From assembly GCA_947493945.1 (NCBI GenBank), contig CANLSR010000006.1, positions 152,106 through 216,105 of the forward strand: a DNA stretch of 64,000 nucleotides, written 5' to 3'. The DNA comes from an uncultured bacterium (lineage in GTDB: Bacteria; Bacteroidota; Rhodothermia; Rhodothermales; Rubricoccaceae). Below are positions 8,203 through 16,621 of this stretch, piece by piece. The notes beneath the pieces are model-generated. The model was not told the DNA's origin. It worked only from the letters and a program-made list of their open reading frames with translations, and searched no databases. Positions within the stretch are counted from its first letter, which is position 1, and every line of letters begins with the position of its first letter. Made by a program: the position numbers and the translations under genes.

Positions 8203-9115
8203 ACCGACCGAGTCCGTCAAGCGGACGAGCGAGATCGAGGAGGTGTCCAACCGCTTGGTCATCCACCCCATCAGCCGGGCGCTGGTGACGGTGCTCGCGC
8301 GGCGGGGCGTCTCGCCCAACGCCGTCTCGCTCGCCGGGCTGGCGCTGGGGGCCGGCGCGGCGCTGGCCTACCTCGACTACGCCCAGTGGCCGATGGTGCT
8401 GTTGGGCTTCGTGCTCATGGTCGGCTGGCACGTGATGGACGGCGCCGACGGCCAGTTGGCGCGGCTGACGGGCCGGACGTCCGAGATCGGCAAGGCGCTC
8501 GACGGGCTGGCCGACCACGGCACGTTCGTGCTGGTCTACCTCGCGCTGGCCGTCGCGGCGGCCCAGGCCGAGGGAAGCTGGGTGTGGATCTGGGCCGTCG
8601 CCGCCGGCCTCAGCCACGCCGTCCAGGCCAGCACGTACGAGGCCCAGCGCTACGCCTACGACTACTGGGCGCAGGGGAAGGAGTCCGGCCGGGTGCTGAC
8701 GCCGGACGAGTTCCGGGCCGAGGCGTCCGGTGCGACGGGCGCCGCGTGGGCCCTGGGCCAGCTCCAGCTCCTCTACCTCACCGTCCAGGACCGCACCGGC
8801 GCCGGCGCCGGCCCCGTCCACGACGCGCTGGCGGAGGCGGCCCGCCAGCGGGGCCGGGCGTTCGTGGCGGCGGCGTACCGCGCCACCCACCTCGCCGGCG
8901 TCCGCCGCTGGAACGTGCTCAGCTCCAACGTCCGGACGGTCGCCATCGCGGTGGCGTGCCTGGCGGGGAGTCCGGTCTACTTTTTCGCCTTCGAGGCCGT
9001 GGTCCTCAACCTCGCGTTCGTGGCGCTCCTCGGGATGACCCGCCGCAACGACCGGGCGCTGCTGGCCCGCCTGGACGGGCCGGCGGTAGACGTGGGCGAC
9101 GCGAGGGCCGCCTAG
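8195..9115 (+). CDS. CDP-alcohol phosphatidyltransferase family protein
   Basis: 306 residues from ATG 8195, overlapping the preceding gene by 8 bp. It carries the complete CDP-alcohol phosphotransferase signature D-G-x2-A-R-x8-G-x3-D-x3-D at about residues 85-107, visible as DGQLARLTGRTSEIGKALDG followed by LADH. Hydrophobic segments flank it. The enzyme transfers an alcohol-phosphate from a CDP-activated donor, or moves CDP-alcohol onto an acceptor, in the membrane. Because ino1 and an NTP-transferase likely to make CDP-inositol follow, the donor or acceptor is probably an inositol phosphate, as in di-myo-inositol-phosphate or inositol-lipid synthesis. Phosphatidylglycerol-type substrates cannot be excluded. 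The region at residues 170-235 is hydrophilic and unusual for the short members of this family. Confidence 0.88.
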   Translation: MTKPTESVKRTSEIEEVSNRLVIHPISRALVTVLARRGVSPNAVSLAGLALGAGAALAYLDYAQWPMVLLGFVLMVGWHVMDGADGQLARLTGRTSEIGKALDGLADHGTFVLVYLALAVAAAQAEGSWVWIWAVAAGLSHAVQASTYEAQRYAYDYWAQGKESGRVLTPDEFRAEASGATGAAWALGQLQLLYLTVQDRTGAGAGPVHDALAEAARQRGRAFVAAAYRATHLAGVRRWNVLSSNVRTVAIAVACLAGSPVYFFAFEAVVLNLAFVALLGMTRRNDRALLARLDGPAVDVGDARAA

Positions 9116-9229
9116 GCCGGGACGGGAGCCGCGCCGCCGGTGCTCTCAGGATCTCCCCGAACCGCCCGGTCTCCCGGCGGCGTCCCCAGCGTAGGTTAAC
9201 GGTCCCGCAACCGCTCTCAGGTCCACACT

Positions 9230-10561
9230 ATGCCCGGTCCCGCCGTCACCCCTCACGACGGAAAGCTCCTCGTGCTCACGCCCGGAATGGGGGCCGTCTC
9301 GACCACCTTCATGGCCGGCGTCGAGCTGATCCGGCGCGGCGGCGCCAAGCCCATCGGCTCGCTGTCCCAGATGCAGACGATCCGGCTGGGCGCGCGCTCC
9401 GAGAACCGGACGCCGCTCATCCGCGACTTCTGCGACATCGCCCCGCTGGCGGACCTGGAGTTCGGCGGCTGGGACGTCCACGAGGCCGACGCCTACGACG
9501 CCGCGGTCCACGCCGGCGTGATCGACGCGCACGAGCTGGCGCCGGCCGAGGACTTTCTGCGCACCATCCAGCCGATGACGGCCGCCTTCGACCAGGCCTA
9601 CGTCAAGCGCCTGAGCGGGCCGAACGTCAAGGAGGGCGGGACCAAAAAGGACCTGGCCGAAGCGCTGCGCCAGGACATCCGCGACCGCATGGCCGAGACC
9701 GGCGCGAGCCGGGCGGTCATGGTGTGGTGCGGCTCGACGGAGGTCTACCTCCGCCCGTCGGCGTGCCACGCGTCCATCGAGGCCTTCGAGCAAGGGCTGG
9801 CCGACGACGACCCGGCCATCGCGCCGTCCCAGCTCTACGCCTACGCGGCCATCATGGAGGGCGTGCCCTACGCCAACGGCGCCCCCAACCTGTCGGCCGA
9901 CGTGCCGGCGCTGGAGCAGCTCGCCGAGCAGAAGGGCGTGCCCCTGGCCGGCAAGGACTTCAAGACGGGCCAGACGCTCATGAAGACGATGCTCGCGCCC
10001 GGCTTCAAGGCGCGGATGCTGGGCGTCGGCGGCTGGTTCTCGACCAACATCCTGGGCAACCGCGACGGCGAGATCCTGGACGACGCCGACAGCTTCAAGG
10101 CCAAGGAGGTCACCAAGACCGGCGTGCTGGACGCGATCCTGCAGCCGGAGACCTACCCGGACCTGTATGAGGACCTCTACCACAAGGTCCGCATCAACTA
10201 CTACCCGCCGCGCGGCGACGCCAAGGAGGGCTGGGACAACATCGACATCTTCGGCTGGCTGGGCTACAAGATGCAGATCAAGGTCGACTTCCTGTGCCGG
10301 GACTCGATCCTGGCCGCGCCCATCGTCCTGGACCTGGCGCTGTTCCTGGACCTGGCCTCGCGTGCCGGGCGCTCCGGCGTCCAGGAGTGGCTCTCGTTCT
10401 ACTTTAAGAGCCCCCACGTCGAGGAGGGCCACGTGCCGGAGCACGACCTGTTTATCCAGCACGTGCGCCTCAAAAACACGCTGCGTGTGATCATGGGCGA
10501 GGAGCCGCTGACGCACCTGTCGGAGGACGACGAGGAGCACGTCCACGTCGAGGTCGAGTGA
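9230..10561 (+). CDS. ino1: Inositol-3-phosphate synthase (myo-inositol-1-phosphate synthase)
   Basis: 443 residues from ATG 9230. The enzyme isomerises glucose-6-phosphate to 1L-myo-inositol-1-phosphate with NAD+. The protein has the full family pattern: an N-terminal Rossmann segment (LLVLTPGMGAVSTTF), a Thr-rich active-site part (NGAPNLSADVPALEQLAEQ), the Lys-containing KTGQTLMKTMLAPGF, GWFSTNILGNRDGE, and a C-terminal SILAAPIVLDLALFLDLA. Length is normal for the bacterial/archaeal form. Its stop overlaps the GTG of the next gene (GTGA), giving tight coupling to the cytidylyltransferase. It supplies inositol phosphate to the cluster. Confidence 0.95.
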   Translation: MPGPAVTPHDGKLLVLTPGMGAVSTTFMAGVELIRRGGAKPIGSLSQMQTIRLGARSENRTPLIRDFCDIAPLADLEFGGWDVHEADAYDAAVHAGVIDAHELAPAEDFLRTIQPMTAAFDQAYVKRLSGPNVKEGGTKKDLAEALRQDIRDRMAETGASRAVMVWCGSTEVYLRPSACHASIEAFEQGLADDDPAIAPSQLYAYAAIMEGVPYANGAPNLSADVPALEQLAEQKGVPLAGKDFKTGQTLMKTMLAPGFKARMLGVGGWFSTNILGNRDGEILDDADSFKAKEVTKTGVLDAILQPETYPDLYEDLYHKVRINYYPPRGDAKEGWDNIDIFGWLGYKMQIKVDFLCRDSILAAPIVLDLALFLDLASRAGRSGVQEWLSFYFKSPHVEEGHVPEHDLFIQHVRLKNTLRVIMGEEPLTHLSEDDEEHVHVEVE

Positions 10562-11343
10562 CGGCCGAGGCCCCCGGCTCGCCCGCGCGCGCCGCCAGCG
10601 GCCCGGCCCGGACGGGCGTGGTGCTGGCGGCCGGCTTCGGCTCCCGGCTGGCGGGCGTCGTCGACGAGACGGACCTGAAGCCGCTGACGCCGGTCGCCGG
10701 CCGGCCGCTCATCGTGCGGACGCTGGAGGGCCTGGAGCGTGCCGGATGCGACCGCGTCGTGGTCGTACTGGGCTATCAGCCCGACGCCATGCGCGACGGC
10801 ATCGAGGCGGCGTACGACGGTCCGTTGGACCTGGTGTTCGTCGTCAACGAGCGCTACGAGCTGAGCAACGGCGTGTCGGTGCTGGCCGCGCGCGAGCACC
10901 TCGCCCCGGACGGCGGGGCGGCCGGCCCGTTCGTGCTGACGATGGCCGACCACGTGATCGGCGACGAGGTCATGGACCTGGCGCGTGTCCACACGCCGGA
11001 CCCGGACGGCGCGACGCTGCTCGTGGACGCCAAGCTGGCGACGATCTTCGACATGGACGACGCCACCAAGGCTCGCGTCGAGAGCGGCCGGATCGTAGCC
11101 ATCGGCAAAGAGCTAGACGCGTTCGACGCCGTCGACACCGGCGTTTTTGTCTGCACCGACGCCCTGCTCGACGCGCTGGCGGCCGTCGAGGCCGAGACCG
11201 GCGACGCGTCGCTGTCCGACGGCGTCCGCCAGCTGGCCCAGGCGGGGCGGATGCGGGCGCTCGACATCGGCGACGGGTGGTGGCAGGACGTGGACACACC
11301 CGAGATGCTCGCCCAGGCCGAGGCCGTCCTGACCGCCCGCTGA
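10558..11343 (+). CDS. NTP transferase, probable CTP:inositol-1-phosphate cytidylyltransferase
   Basis: 261 residues from a GTG that overlaps the ino1 stop. The N-terminus after ~18 residues is a nucleotidyltransferase core, VVLAAGFGSRLAG, with the signature G-x-G-S/T-R-L. DLKPLTPVAGRPLI follows, matching the K-P-L substrate loop. Later come MADHVIGDE (metal-binding Asp) and WWQDVDTPE near the end. The sequence resembles the cytidylyltransferase domain of the IPCT/DIPPS enzymes that make CDP-inositol from inositol-1-phosphate. Tight coupling to ino1 and the nearby CDP-alcohol phosphotransferase support that assignment. A general sugar-phosphate nucleotidyltransferase role is the alternative. 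Confidence 0.8.
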   Translation: MTAEAPGSPARAASGPARTGVVLAAGFGSRLAGVVDETDLKPLTPVAGRPLIVRTLEGLERAGCDRVVVVLGYQPDAMRDGIEAAYDGPLDLVFVVNERYELSNGVSVLAAREHLAPDGGAAGPFVLTMADHVIGDEVMDLARVHTPDPDGATLLVDAKLATIFDMDDATKARVESGRIVAIGKELDAFDAVDTGVFVCTDALLDALAAVEAETGDASLSDGVRQLAQAGRMRALDIGDGWWQDVDTPEMLAQAEAVLTAR

Positions 11344-11668
11344 CGCGGGCCGCCAGCGGATGAGCGGCGCCGGCGGACGTCCGAGTCGGTGGCGCGGGCG
11401 GCCGCCCGATGCCACGTGCCGTTTGCTCACGAGCGGAGCAGAGGACCAACTGTCGGCTCCGGCCGTCGCTCCTCGGGCGAGCGAGACGTTGCCGGGGCGA
11501 CGGGCACAGCGGCAGACGTGCCCAGCGAGCCGGCACGCCCGGAGCCTCGCCTCCGTTTGGGCGACCCGCCTCGATCCAGACGGGAGGTGGCTAATTTCCC
11601 AGCTCCCTTTCCCACCGCTCGCAGTGAGTGGCGGCCCGGCCGCCGTCGCCCCGAGCGCCGCTCTACAC
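11344..11668. other. Intergenic region, 325 bp, no gene recognised
   Basis: Spacer before the cupredoxin gene. It opens with a GCCGCCAGCGG copy and has a lower-GC stretch near 11588-11615 (GGCTAATTTCCC) that could hold a promoter. No reading frame with recognisable protein content was found. Confidence 0.4.
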
Positions 11669-12151
11669 ATGACCCGACCGCTGCTCTGCCTCTTCCTCGC
11701 CACGCTGGCGCTCGCCGCCGGCGGCTGCGCCGAGCCGCCCGGCCCCTCGCCCGAGCAGGTCGCGCTGTTCGAGCAGCCGGTCGACGTGGAGCTGGTGGTG
11801 CCGGCCGTCAAGAACGCGATGCGTTACCAGACCGAGCGCGTCGAGGCGCCCGCCGGCGCGACGGTCCGCTTGGTGATGGACAACACCGAGACCACCAGCC
11901 CGGCCATGATCCACAACGTCGTAGTGCTCTCCGACCCCGGCGCCATCGAGCGCGTCGGGCTGGCGGCGGCGGCCGAGGCCGACAACATCCCGGACGACCC
12001 GGCGGTCCTGTTCTACACGCCGCTGACGCGGCCCGGCCAGCGGTCGGCAGTGGTGTTCACGATGCCGCCGGCGGGGGAGTACCCGTTCGTCTGCACCTTC
12101 CCCGGCCACTGGGCCACCATGCAGGGCACGCTGGTCTCGACGGCGCCGTAG
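11669..12151 (+). CDS. Cupredoxin-like (plastocyanin/azurin family) lipoprotein
   Basis: 160 residues from ATG 11669, chosen because it gives a lipoprotein signal peptide (LATLALAAGGC; Cys near residue 20). The mature part is a small copper-binding beta-sandwich candidate. A first ligand His lies in MIHNVVV (about residue 80), and the ligand loop C-x4-H-x4-M reads CTFPGHWATM near the C-terminus. That is the arrangement of azurin/auracyanin-type blue-copper sites. It probably acts as a periplasmic electron carrier anchored to a membrane. No respiratory-chain gene lies beside it, so the redox partners are unknown. Confidence 0.88.
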   Translation: MTRPLLCLFLATLALAAGGCAEPPGPSPEQVALFEQPVDVELVVPAVKNAMRYQTERVEAPAGATVRLVMDNTETTSPAMIHNVVVLSDPGAIERVGLAAAAEADNIPDDPAVLFYTPLTRPGQRSAVVFTMPPAGEYPFVCTFPGHWATMQGTLVSTAP

Positions 12152-12174
12152 CTGGCGGAACGCGCGACCGGAAC

Positions 12175-12372
12175 GACCGCCAGCACCTCCTCGCGGACGG
12201 AGTGGAGCCGGATCACCTCTGCCCGCTCGTCCTCGTCAAAATGAACGGCGACAGCGTCACGGACCATGTCGCGCAACTCGCTCGACGCGTCGGCTTCAGT
12301 GTAGACCGAGTGACCGAGGGCGCGGGCCTCAAAGCCCCTCCCGGCGACTCAGAGACGAGGAAGACGATAGAA
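12175..12372 (-). pseudogene. Frameshifted HicB/UPF0150-like small protein
   Basis: On the minus strand two overlapping frames together spell a known small family of ~70 residues. Frame 1 gives IVFLVSESPGG. After a one-base slip in a G-run (C-run at about 12334-12339 on the plus strand), frame 2 gives GFEARALGHSVYTEADA, then SSELRDMVRDAVAVHFDED and RAEVIRLHSVREEVLAV. This matches HicB-like antitoxin folds often annotated as 2-oxoisovalerate dehydrogenase fragments. There is no ATG, GTG or TTG at the expected start and no stop at the usual end, so the gene is degraded rather than merely mis-sequenced. No HicA-like or other toxin is adjacent. Located between the cupredoxin and transglycosylase genes. 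Confidence 0.6.
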
Positions 12373-12398
12373 CCAGTAGTTCTAAGGCATCGACTCTA

Positions 12399-14363
12399 CT
12401 ACTGGATCCCGTCCTCAACGCGCGGCGGCAGCGGCGGGAGCGCCTCCATCGAGTCGCGCCGGCGCAGCGCCGGCGGCGCGGCCTCGGCGTCCGCCACCGG
12501 CTGGCGGCCCATGTTCACGCGGGGGTCGAGAGACAGCAGCGTCTCCGTCGTGGCCACCAAATCGCGGAAGTTGCGCGTGCGCCAGACCGAGCGGTGGATC
12601 CGGGCGATCTTGGCCTGCGTCTGGCGGTAGCGGCTGTCCGGGTTCTCGGCGGCCAGCTCCTGCAGGCGGTCGTGGATCCGGTCCATCCGGCGCTGCGCCG
12701 AGCGCGTAAAGCCGAACTGGCCCGTGTCAGCCACCAGCCGGTCGTAGTCGCGGTCGGTCTGGGTCCGCTCCGACTCCTCCAGCAGGAACGTGCGCTCGTC
12801 GAACGTTTCCACGTCGCCGATCACGTCCAGCCCGACCGCCCGCAGCACGGCCGCGGCGCCGTCGGGGAGGAAGAAGCGGACCGGCTCGCCGCCCGCGCTG
12901 GCGCTCAGCCGCACGTCGCCGGAGGCCGGCACGCCGGCGCCCGAGCCGCGGGGCAGGTCGATGTGGGGGTTCAGGTCGCGGAACTTCTCGTACACCGAGG
13001 CGCCCTCGACCGGCCCCCAGTTGAGGCGCCGGCCGTGGGGCTCCAGCGCCGTCAGGATCTGAGACAGCCGCGGCGAGGCGCCCGGCCGGACGCGGACGCG
13101 CTCGGCGTGGATGGTCTCGACCGGGTTGACCAGCTGGTCCTCGGTCGCCCGCAGCGAGCCGTACGCCTTGAGCACGTAGACCCGCGACTGGTTGCCGAAC
13201 GACGAGACCGCGTCGACGCGCTCGAACCCGTCGGTGACGCCCCACATGTAGGCGTCCGAGACGTGCGTGCCGCTGGCCTGCCTCATCCCCGGGTGGGCGC
13301 GGAGGAACTCGCGGTAGAGCTTGAAGATGTTGCCCGGCCCGGTGTGGTAGGCCGAGATGCCCGGCAGCTCGTGGCCGACGCTGTTGGCGTAGGCGCGGAC
13401 GAGCATCAGCGACGGCTCCATGGCCAGCAGCGGGTGCAGCTCCTCGCGCACCCGGACCGTCCCGCCCGAGGCGACCGGCAGCGAGTAGGTCTCGACGTCG
13501 AACATGTTCAAGATGTCGGGCATCATCTGGAACCGGCTCCGCGCGCCGGCCGACGACACCAGCTGGTCTTGGTTGAACGTCTCGACGGTCCCGATCTCGG
13601 TCGCGAGCACGCTCAGGCCCAGCCGCCGCGCCAGGTTCACCTCGTAGGTGATGTAGCGGGCGTCGCGGCCGCGCGCCTCCCGCGTCTGGTCGGCGTAGCC
13701 CCAGCGGACCGTGATGTTCTTTTTGGGGATCCCGTAGGCCTGCCACTTGTCTCGCAGCGTGCGCGTGGCCGTGCGCCGCTCGCGGTTGACCTCGTCCCAC
13801 GACACCTGCCCGCCGCCGTCGAAGCGGTCCTTGAGGCTCCGGAGCTGATGCACCTCCAGCGTCTTGCCGGTCCGGTCGTCCAGCACGCGGATCGTGAAGT
13901 TGTCGTCGACGCCGTAGGCCTTCCGGTACATCTCCAGCCGCCAGCGGAAGTCGGCGAGGTGGTTCTGGGACGCGTCGGCGTCGGCCGCCAGCGAGGCGAA
14001 GGCGCCGGCGAAGTACTGGCCGTAGAGCCGGTCCGGGTGGATGTCGAGGCCCTTGAACGTGTACGGGTCGTCGGGGCTGAACGGCACGATGGGCGCCGCC
14101 TGCTCCGTCCCGGTCTCGGGGCCGGTCTGGGACTCGGCGTGGAGCTCGCCGCCGCGCAGCCCCACCACCACCAGCGCGACGGCCGCCATCACGCCCAGCG
14201 CCGCCAGCGGCACGCGCGCGGCCTCTCGGAACGCCCGCCGGCCGCGCGCGCCCTCGGCCGACTGGTCGTCCTCGGGCTGCAGCGGCTCGCCAAAGGCGTC
14301 CACCGGGTCGGCGTCGACGGGATCAGGGAGGGGGCGGAAGGGCTGAGGGTCGGGGGCGGACAT
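12399..14363 (-). CDS. Membrane-anchored lytic transglycosylase-like protein
   Basis: 654 residues from ATG 14363. The first ~45 residues are hydrophilic. A transmembrane segment follows (VPLAALGVMAAVALVVVGL, about 52-70), so the bulk is periplasmic. Residues ~225-340 carry an SLT-like pattern: Glu in LATEIGTVETFN, the substrate-groove segment AGARSRFQMMPDI, then ISAYHTGPGNI, equivalent to the AYNAGPG motif of lytic transglycosylases. These enzymes cleave peptidoglycan glycan strands to 1,6-anhydroMurNAc. A segment near residues 420-500 (SQILTALEPHGRRLNWGPVE) may be a binding module. The last ~130 residues are charged and helical. MltD-like family membership is likely, but its exact class is uncertain. 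Confidence 0.75.
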   Translation of the reverse strand: MSAPDPQPFRPLPDPVDADPVDAFGEPLQPEDDQSAEGARGRRAFREAARVPLAALGVMAAVALVVVGLRGGELHAESQTGPETGTEQAAPIVPFSPDDPYTFKGLDIHPDRLYGQYFAGAFASLAADADASQNHLADFRWRLEMYRKAYGVDDNFTIRVLDDRTGKTLEVHQLRSLKDRFDGGGQVSWDEVNRERRTATRTLRDKWQAYGIPKKNITVRWGYADQTREARGRDARYITYEVNLARRLGLSVLATEIGTVETFNQDQLVSSAGARSRFQMMPDILNMFDVETYSLPVASGGTVRVREELHPLLAMEPSLMLVRAYANSVGHELPGISAYHTGPGNIFKLYREFLRAHPGMRQASGTHVSDAYMWGVTDGFERVDAVSSFGNQSRVYVLKAYGSLRATEDQLVNPVETIHAERVRVRPGASPRLSQILTALEPHGRRLNWGPVEGASVYEKFRDLNPHIDLPRGSGAGVPASGDVRLSASAGGEPVRFFLPDGAAAVLRAVGLDVIGDVETFDERTFLLEESERTQTDRDYDRLVADTGQFGFTRSAQRRMDRIHDRLQELAAENPDSRYRQTQAKIARIHRSVWRTRNFRDLVATTETLLSLDPRVNMGRQPVADAEAAPPALRRRDSMEALPPLPPRVEDGIQ

Positions 14364-14440
14364 GTGTGTGAGTCGGTCGAAACGATGAACGTAGCTAGAA
14401 CCAGTCCTGCAAAAACCGGACCTCGCTCCGAGAGTTCCGC

Positions 14441-15133
14441 CTAGCCCGCCTCGCGCGCGCGCGCGACCAAGTCTCGGAACAGCGCGTCCAGCGGAGGCTC
14501 CATCGCCTCGGGGTGGAACTGGACGCCGACGAAGCTGCCGTCGGCGGTCTCGATGGCCTCGATCACGCCGTCGGGCGCGTGCGCCGAGACCACCAGCCCG
14601 TCGCCGACGGTCTCGACGGCCTGGACGTGGCGCGTGTTGACCTCGAGGGCGCCCGCCAGCCGGGCGAACCGGGTGCCGGGGACGGCCTCGACGGCATGCG
14701 TGGTACCGCCGCGCCCCGAGCTGTGGACGTCGGCGTCCCGCTGGCGCTCGACGTCGGCGTAGAGGGTGCCGCCGCGGAGCGCGTTGGCCAGCTGCATCCC
14801 GTAGCAGATGCCCAAGGCCGGCCGGCGGGCGACCAGGAACGCGCTCAGGACGCGCGTGTCCGAGGCGACGCGGTCGGGGTCGGTGTCGTCGATGTCGTCG
14901 GGCAGGTCGCCCACCAGCCCGCGCGTGACGGCCGGCCCGCCGGTCACGACCAGCCCGTCGAGCAGCGACGCGAAGGCGTCGGCGGCCTCGTCGGTCGCCA
15001 CCATCGGCACAATGAGCGGCAGCCCGCCGGCGCGCTCGACGGCGCGGACATAGGCCAGGTCCAGGCGTTGCTCCCGGCCGCCGCGCTCGGTGGCGTTGAG
15101 CGAGGTCGTAATGCCGATCCTTGGTCGGGTCAT
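14441..15133 (-). CDS. Class I glutamine amidotransferase / gamma-Glu hydrolase (peptidase C26, PuuD-like)
   Basis: 230 residues from ATG 15133 (MTRPRIGITTSL is the typical N-terminus). Motifs: GLVVTGGPAV oxyanion-type segment near residue 65, nucleophile Cys in LGICYGMQLAN (about residue 113), and the His/Glu of VQFHPEAMEPP near 207-209. This is the complete triad of the C26 family. Relatives hydrolyse gamma-glutamyl-GABA or similar gamma-glutamyl amides in polyamine breakdown. No puu genes accompany it, so the substrate is open. It lies head-to-tail with the Smr gene on the same strand, about 100 bp apart. Confidence 0.88.
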   Translation of the reverse strand: MTRPRIGITTSLNATERGGREQRLDLAYVRAVERAGGLPLIVPMVATDEAADAFASLLDGLVVTGGPAVTRGLVGDLPDDIDDTDPDRVASDTRVLSAFLVARRPALGICYGMQLANALRGGTLYADVERQRDADVHSSGRGGTTHAVEAVPGTRFARLAGALEVNTRHVQAVETVGDGLVVSAHAPDGVIEAIETADGSFVGVQFHPEAMEPPLDALFRDLVARAREAG

Positions 15134-15231
15134 GGTTAGGTCGTTGTTTGTAGTGTGGAGTCTATCGGGTGCGGGACTACGCACCAAGGGTCCGCTCCGG
15201 CTGGGCCCGATGGGGAACGCGCCCAGCGAGG

Positions 15232-15561
15232 TCAAAAGAGATCCGCCAGGCCCAGGCGGCCCGCCAGCGGCGACGACGCGGGGGCGAGGCTCAAGATCAG
15301 CACGCCCTCCATCCGGACGGCGCCCGTGGCCCAGCGGTCAAAGTCGCCGGCCTCCCACGCGTCCGCCAGCTCCGTCTTGATCGTGCGGCGGGCGCCGGCC
15401 TCGGTCGTCGAGAGCCCGTGTACCAGGCGGAGCGTGCGCCGGCCGCGCCGGGCGGACTCCTCGGCGGCGGCGTGCGCCAGCCCCAGCGCCTCCGCGACGC
15501 GGGCGCCGTGGAGGTCGAGCGTCACCGACTGGCCGTCGTCGTCGAGCCGCGGGCGGGGCAT
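15232..15561 (-). CDS. Small Smr-domain protein
   Basis: 109 residues from ATG 15561, chosen because the upstream extension is not conserved and would overlap the divergent YihY gene's promoter. The chain is essentially one Smr domain: VTLDLHGARVAEALGLAH (LDLHG motif with the following helix), then TLRLVHGLSTT, equivalent to LxxxHGxG, here with S instead of the second Gly. Smr domains are found in MutS2 C-termini and stand-alone nucleases and bind or cleave branched nucleic acids. The missing second Gly leaves activity uncertain. Confidence 0.75.
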   Translation of the reverse strand: MPRPRLDDDGQSVTLDLHGARVAEALGLAHAAAEESARRGRRTLRLVHGLSTTEAGARRTIKTELADAWEAGDFDRWATGAVRMEGVLILSLAPASSPLAGRLGLADLF

Positions 15562-15636
15562 GGCGGTCCAAATTGAGAGACCGGCGAACGGGGAGGCGTC
15601 CGTGGCGTTCCAGGTGCACACCCTCCCCGCGTTCGA

Positions 15637-16587
15637 TTGATTCCGTCCTGGTCTCACGTCAAGTCCCTCGTCGTCACCACGTTCAAGGAGCTCTCCGACG
15701 ACGACGTCCCCACGCTGGCTGCGGCCATCGCGTACTACACCGTGTTCTCACTGCCGCCGCTGCTGGTGATCTTGGTCGCCGTGGCCGGCGCCGTGTTCGG
15801 GCCGCAGGAAGTCGCCGACGCCATCACGGCCCAGGTCGGCTCGGCCGTCGGGGACGAGGGGAAGCAGGCCGTCCAGACGATGATCGAGAACGCGAGCGGG
15901 CTCGGGTCCGGGATCGGCGGGAAGCTGGCGGGCCTCGCCGCCCTGCTGTTCGGGGCGACGGGCGCGTTCGCCCAGCTCCAGAAGGCGCTCGACCGCGCCT
16001 GGGAGGTCGAGGAGTCGACGGACGGCGGCGGGATCAAGGCGGTCCTCCTCAAGCGCCTGCTCTCGTTCGGGATGGTGCTCACCATCGCGTTCTTCCTGCT
16101 GGTCTCGATGGTCGTCAGCGGCGCGCTGTCCTACGTCGGCGACGCGGCGGCGTCGGTGGCCGGGGACGGCGTGGCCGGGGCCGGGGTCCAGGTCCTCAAT
16201 TTCGTCGTGAGCCTGGGCGTCACGGCGGGCCTGTTCGCCGTCCTGTTCAAGTACCTCCCCGACGCCGAGGTCGCGTGGCGCGACGTGGCCGTCGGGGCCG
16301 CCGTCACGGCCGTCCTGTTCACGATCGGCAAGACGGCCATCGGCGTCTACCTCGGCACGGCCGACCCGGGCTCGGCGTTCGGCGCGGCCGGGTCGCTGGC
16401 GCTGCTGCTGGTCTGGATCTACTACTCGGCGCTGATCGTGCTCGTGGGCGCCGAGTTTACCCAGGCGTGGGCGGCCCAGATGGGCGCCGGCATCGAGGAG
16501 GACCCGATGGTCGACGGCGACGACGACAACGGCGGCGGCGACGAGGTCCCGGTCAGCATGAAGCCTCGGGACCCGGCGCCGTACTGA
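15637..16587 (+). CDS. YihY/BrkB-family inner-membrane protein
   Basis: 316 residues from TTG 15637. It has six hydrophobic segments and the typical family pattern: FKELSDDDVPTLAAAIAYY near the N-terminus, ATGAFAQLQKALDRAWEVE near residue 115, and a C-terminal LLLVWIYYSALIVLVGAEF. The family (formerly annotated ribonuclease BN or virulence factor BrkB) consists of polytopic membrane proteins of unknown, probably transport-related, function. An acidic tail (DGDDDNGGGDE) closes the protein. Divergent from the Smr gene. Confidence 0.9.
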   Translation: MIPSWSHVKSLVVTTFKELSDDDVPTLAAAIAYYTVFSLPPLLVILVAVAGAVFGPQEVADAITAQVGSAVGDEGKQAVQTMIENASGLGSGIGGKLAGLAALLFGATGAFAQLQKALDRAWEVEESTDGGGIKAVLLKRLLSFGMVLTIAFFLLVSMVVSGALSYVGDAAASVAGDGVAGAGVQVLNFVVSLGVTAGLFAVLFKYLPDAEVAWRDVAVGAAVTAVLFTIGKTAIGVYLGTADPGSAFGAAGSLALLLVWIYYSALIVLVGAEFTQAWAAQMGAGIEEDPMVDGDDDNGGGDEVPVSMKPRDPAPY

Positions 16588-16621
16588 CGGCACGGACGCC
16601 GCGCCGGCCGCCGGCGCGGCG

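Noticed and set aside
8195..9115. pgsA (phosphatidylglycerophosphate synthase)
   Set aside because: The signature is shared, but length and the inositol gene context favour an inositol-related transferase.
12594..14444. Long plus-strand frame opposite the lytic transglycosylase gene (and many similar antisense frames elsewhere)
   Set aside because: At this GC content stop codons are rare on the opposite strand. Translations are His/Val/Arg/Gly-rich, lack domains and mirror genuine genes.
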